Shown here: one piece after another, positions 5,942-6,803 of the stretch | Numbering within the stretch: position 1 is the first letter of the stretch | Layout: every line of letters begins with the position of its first letter | Assembly: GCA_023512665.1 (NCBI GenBank) | Contig: JAILZC010000046.1 | Location: forward strand, 1-6,803 | Direction: 5' to 3' | From: Candidatus Bipolaricaulota bacterium | GTDB lineage: Bacteria > Bipolaricaulota > Bipolaricaulia > RBG-16-55-9 > DRXL01 | Length of the DNA: 6,803 nucleotides | Notes under the pieces: generated by a model | What the model was told of the DNA's origin: nothing | The model's database searches: none | Seen by the model: only the letters and a program-made list of their open reading frames with translations | Program-made: the position numbers and the translations under genes

Positions 5942-6186
5942 ACACGAACGGGAACGCCGCTCCGGAGTGGACGTCTCCAGAACTAGAGAGACTGACAGAA
6001 GAGATCGCCAAGCTCAATGAACGCTATCTGCTGGCGATGAGCGAGTTACGGCGTCACAAGCCCGGCAGCGAGGAGTACGTGCAGCGGTGGGCGGAGCTTG
6101 ACGTTCTTCTGGAGTGGCTCCAGAAGAAGGTCGCGCAAGCGCGCCAGGAAATCGCGCGCTTAGAGGAGACCTGGCCGCGTGGGTGA
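5938..6186 (+). CDS. Small coiled-coil-like protein, paralogue of the 88-aa gene (82 aa)
   Basis: The function is unknown. After a short polar N-terminus, two long charged helices (about 15-38 and 46-77) are separated by a HKPGSEEY turn. The region 42-65 aligns to residues 46-69 of the 88-aa protein on the other side of pepF, sharing P, G, E, Y, Q, W and A plus later V, L, L and K. A looser match (TSPELE against SSAQLQ) occurs near the N-termini if a 4-residue gap is allowed. The ATG overlaps the pepF stop by 4 nt, which indicates coupled translation, and the gene is the last of the operon. Its GC resembles pepF, so the two may have travelled together for longer than the other small genes. 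An adaptor or regulator of the peptidase is possible but is only inference. Confidence 0.7.
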   Translation: MNTNGNAAPEWTSPELERLTEEIAKLNERYLLAMSELRRHKPGSEEYVQRWAELDVLLEWLQKKVAQARQEIARLEETWPRG

Positions 6187-6187
6187 G

Positions 6188-6247
6188 GGCTGTAACCCTA
6201 GACGATCTTTTGTGCTCGTTGCTCTCATCGATCACGAAGGTAGCCAT
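6188..6247 (-). pseudogene. Possible remnant of the toxin gene after DUF433
   Basis: An ATG overlaps the DUF433 stop (TGATG) and begins MATFVIDESNEHKRSS. The first strand plus acidic residues (FVIDES) looks like the start of a PIN-like or DUF5615-type toxin, the usual partner of DUF433. After about 15-20 codons the frame no longer looks like a protein family and runs antisense into the 82-aa gene. This would fit a toxin truncated by rearrangement, with only its beginning left in the 60-nt gap. The match is too short to be secure. Confidence 0.28.
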
Positions 6248-6471
6248 CAGGACAGTACTTTCACTTCTTCCTGAGCCAGCGTCTTGGCAGCGTAATCCAG
6301 CGCCGCCAAGATGTCTTCCTTGGCGAGATCGTACTGCCTCATGACTTCTTCGTAAGTCATGCCGCCTGCCAGTTGGCTAATGACCAACTCGACTGGTACA
6401 CGGGTGCCCTTGATCACTGGTTTGCCAAAGGCAACTTTCTCGCCCACGGTAATTCGGGGTGCGATCTCCAT
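6247..6471 (-). CDS. DUF433 family antitoxin-like protein (74 aa)
   Basis: The protein has the DUF433 pattern: MEIAPRITVGEKVAFGKPVIKGTRVPVELVI, then QLAGGMTYEEVMRQYDLAKEDILAALDYAAKTL. GKPVIKGTRVPVE is the hallmark, and the second half (MTYEEVMRQYDLAKEDILAAL) forms the winged/three-helix end of the family. DUF433 proteins are typically the antitoxin partner and probable DNA-binding repressor of DUF5615 or PIN-like toxins. I start at 6471 because AGGAGG lies 9 nt upstream and the family begins at this point; an in-frame ATG at 6510 would add 13 unrelated residues. No full toxin follows: the downstream frame is broken after a short segment. The gene is separated by 42 nt from the EF-hand gene upstream and points toward the end of the pepF operon. 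Confidence 0.85.
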   Translation of the reverse strand: MEIAPRITVGEKVAFGKPVIKGTRVPVELVISQLAGGMTYEEVMRQYDLAKEDILAALDYAAKTLAQEEVKVLS

Positions 6472-6480
6472 GTGGGGCTC

Positions 6481-6486
6481 CCTCCT
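6481..6486 (-). promoter_or_regulatory. Ribosome binding site deciding the DUF433 start
   Basis: AGGAGG on the minus strand, 9 nt before the ATG at 6471-6469, lies inside the longer possible open frame. It therefore supports the shorter 74-residue protein. Confidence 0.6.
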
Positions 6487-6513
6487 GAGGTAGCTCATTC
6501 CTACTCTCAAAAC

Positions 6514-6803
6514 TTAGACTTTGGCTTGTTTGATCCAAAGATCTATCAGTCTCAAAATTGTGGCATCGTCAATGACTTGCGAAGTGCCTGGGACTATTGC
6601 TCCAGTAATCCACAGGTTAATGGCCCAGAGGATTTCGTCATCGTCGATGTAGCCGTCGCCGTTCCGATCGATCTGGTCGAAGCGGGATTGCCAGCGTGGC
6701 TCGACTTCGCCGCGCTCGATTTTGCCGTCGGCGTTCTTATCGAGGGAGTTGAACAGCCGCCCCGCGAGGTCGCCGAACGTGCTCCGCCGAATCTCCCGTG
6801 CCA
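6514..6803 (-). CDS. EF-hand / dockerin-like calcium-binding protein, C-terminal end (partial)
   Basis: I translated this region directly: the frame is open from the right edge to a TAA at 6516-6514, giving the last 95 residues. Two canonical 12-residue EF loops are visible: DKNADGKIERGE (21-32) and DRNGDGYIDDDE (45-56), both with Asp/Asn at positions 1, 3 and 5, Gly at 6 and Glu at 12. After the second, the helix ILWAINLWITG is followed by a third, degenerate copy, VIDDATILRLIDLWIKQ (76-92), that repeats IDD..IL..I.LWI but lacks the Asp-rich loop. The layout resembles a dockerin or EF-hand tail at the C-terminus of a larger, possibly exported, protein; the upstream part is outside the window. 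GC falls toward the 3' end (38/60 at 6661-6720, 27/60 at 6541-6600). It is upstream of the DUF433 gene on the same strand. The true N-terminus and function cannot be seen. Confidence 0.75.
   Translation of the reverse strand, partial: AREIRRSTFGDLAGRLFNSLDKNADGKIERGEVEPRWQSRFDQIDRNGDGYIDDDEILWAINLWITGAIVPGTSQVIDDATILRLIDLWIKQAKV

Noticed and set aside
6181..6197. Possible terminator after the pepF operon (GGGT...ACCC, AGGG...CCCT)
   Set aside because: Stems are only 4 bp and are followed by only four T residues, so it is not convincing as an intrinsic terminator.

Overview
This 6.8 kb window is bacterial. The IspE kinase places it in a lineage that makes isoprenoids by the MEP pathway. Genes are tightly packed with Shine-Dalgarno (SD) sites, the long genes are GC-rich, and several small toxin-antitoxin-like modules are present. 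No gene here fixes the phylum. The mix (HerA-type ATPase, RelE and DUF433 modules, EF-hand/dockerin-like protein, dispersed palindrome) would fit an uncultured thermophilic or Chloroflexota/Bipolaricaulota-like genome, but that is only a guess.

Left part, minus strand (about 1-1341): ispE is followed 29 nt downstream by a small antitoxin gene and then a RelE/ParE-family toxin that runs off the left edge. ispE carries an in-frame 54-nt hairpin-forming palindromic element that adds about 19 residues to a variable loop. It may also have a second dispersed-repeat fragment at its 3' end. A 50-bp AT-rich gap separates ispE from the divergent plus-strand operon and probably holds both promoters. ispE lacks an SD and may be read from a leaderless mRNA.

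Centre, plus strand (1392-6186): one apparent operon of seven genes. These are a HerA-type hexameric ATPase, a DUF4160 protein, a DUF2442 protein (20-nt overlap with the previous gene), a 62-aa basic helical protein, an 88-aa helical protein, an M3B oligoendopeptidase F, and an 82-aa helical protein. Spacings are -20 to +25 nt, with ATGA overlaps at two junctions. The 88-aa and 82-aa proteins share a PG[ST]ExYxQxWA core, so a pair of related small proteins flanks the peptidase. GC drops visibly in the block of small genes between herA and pepF, as if an accessory cassette lies between two longer-resident genes. No NurA partner for HerA is present.

Right part, minus strand (6247-6803): a DUF433 antitoxin whose expected toxin seems reduced to a start fragment, preceded by the C-terminal end of a protein with two canonical EF-hand loops and a third degenerate copy.

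The most unusual features are the paralogous small proteins around pepF, the HerA/DUF4160/DUF2442/coiled-coil cassette, and the palindromic insertion in IspE. No RNA gene, CRISPR array, transposase or origin was found.
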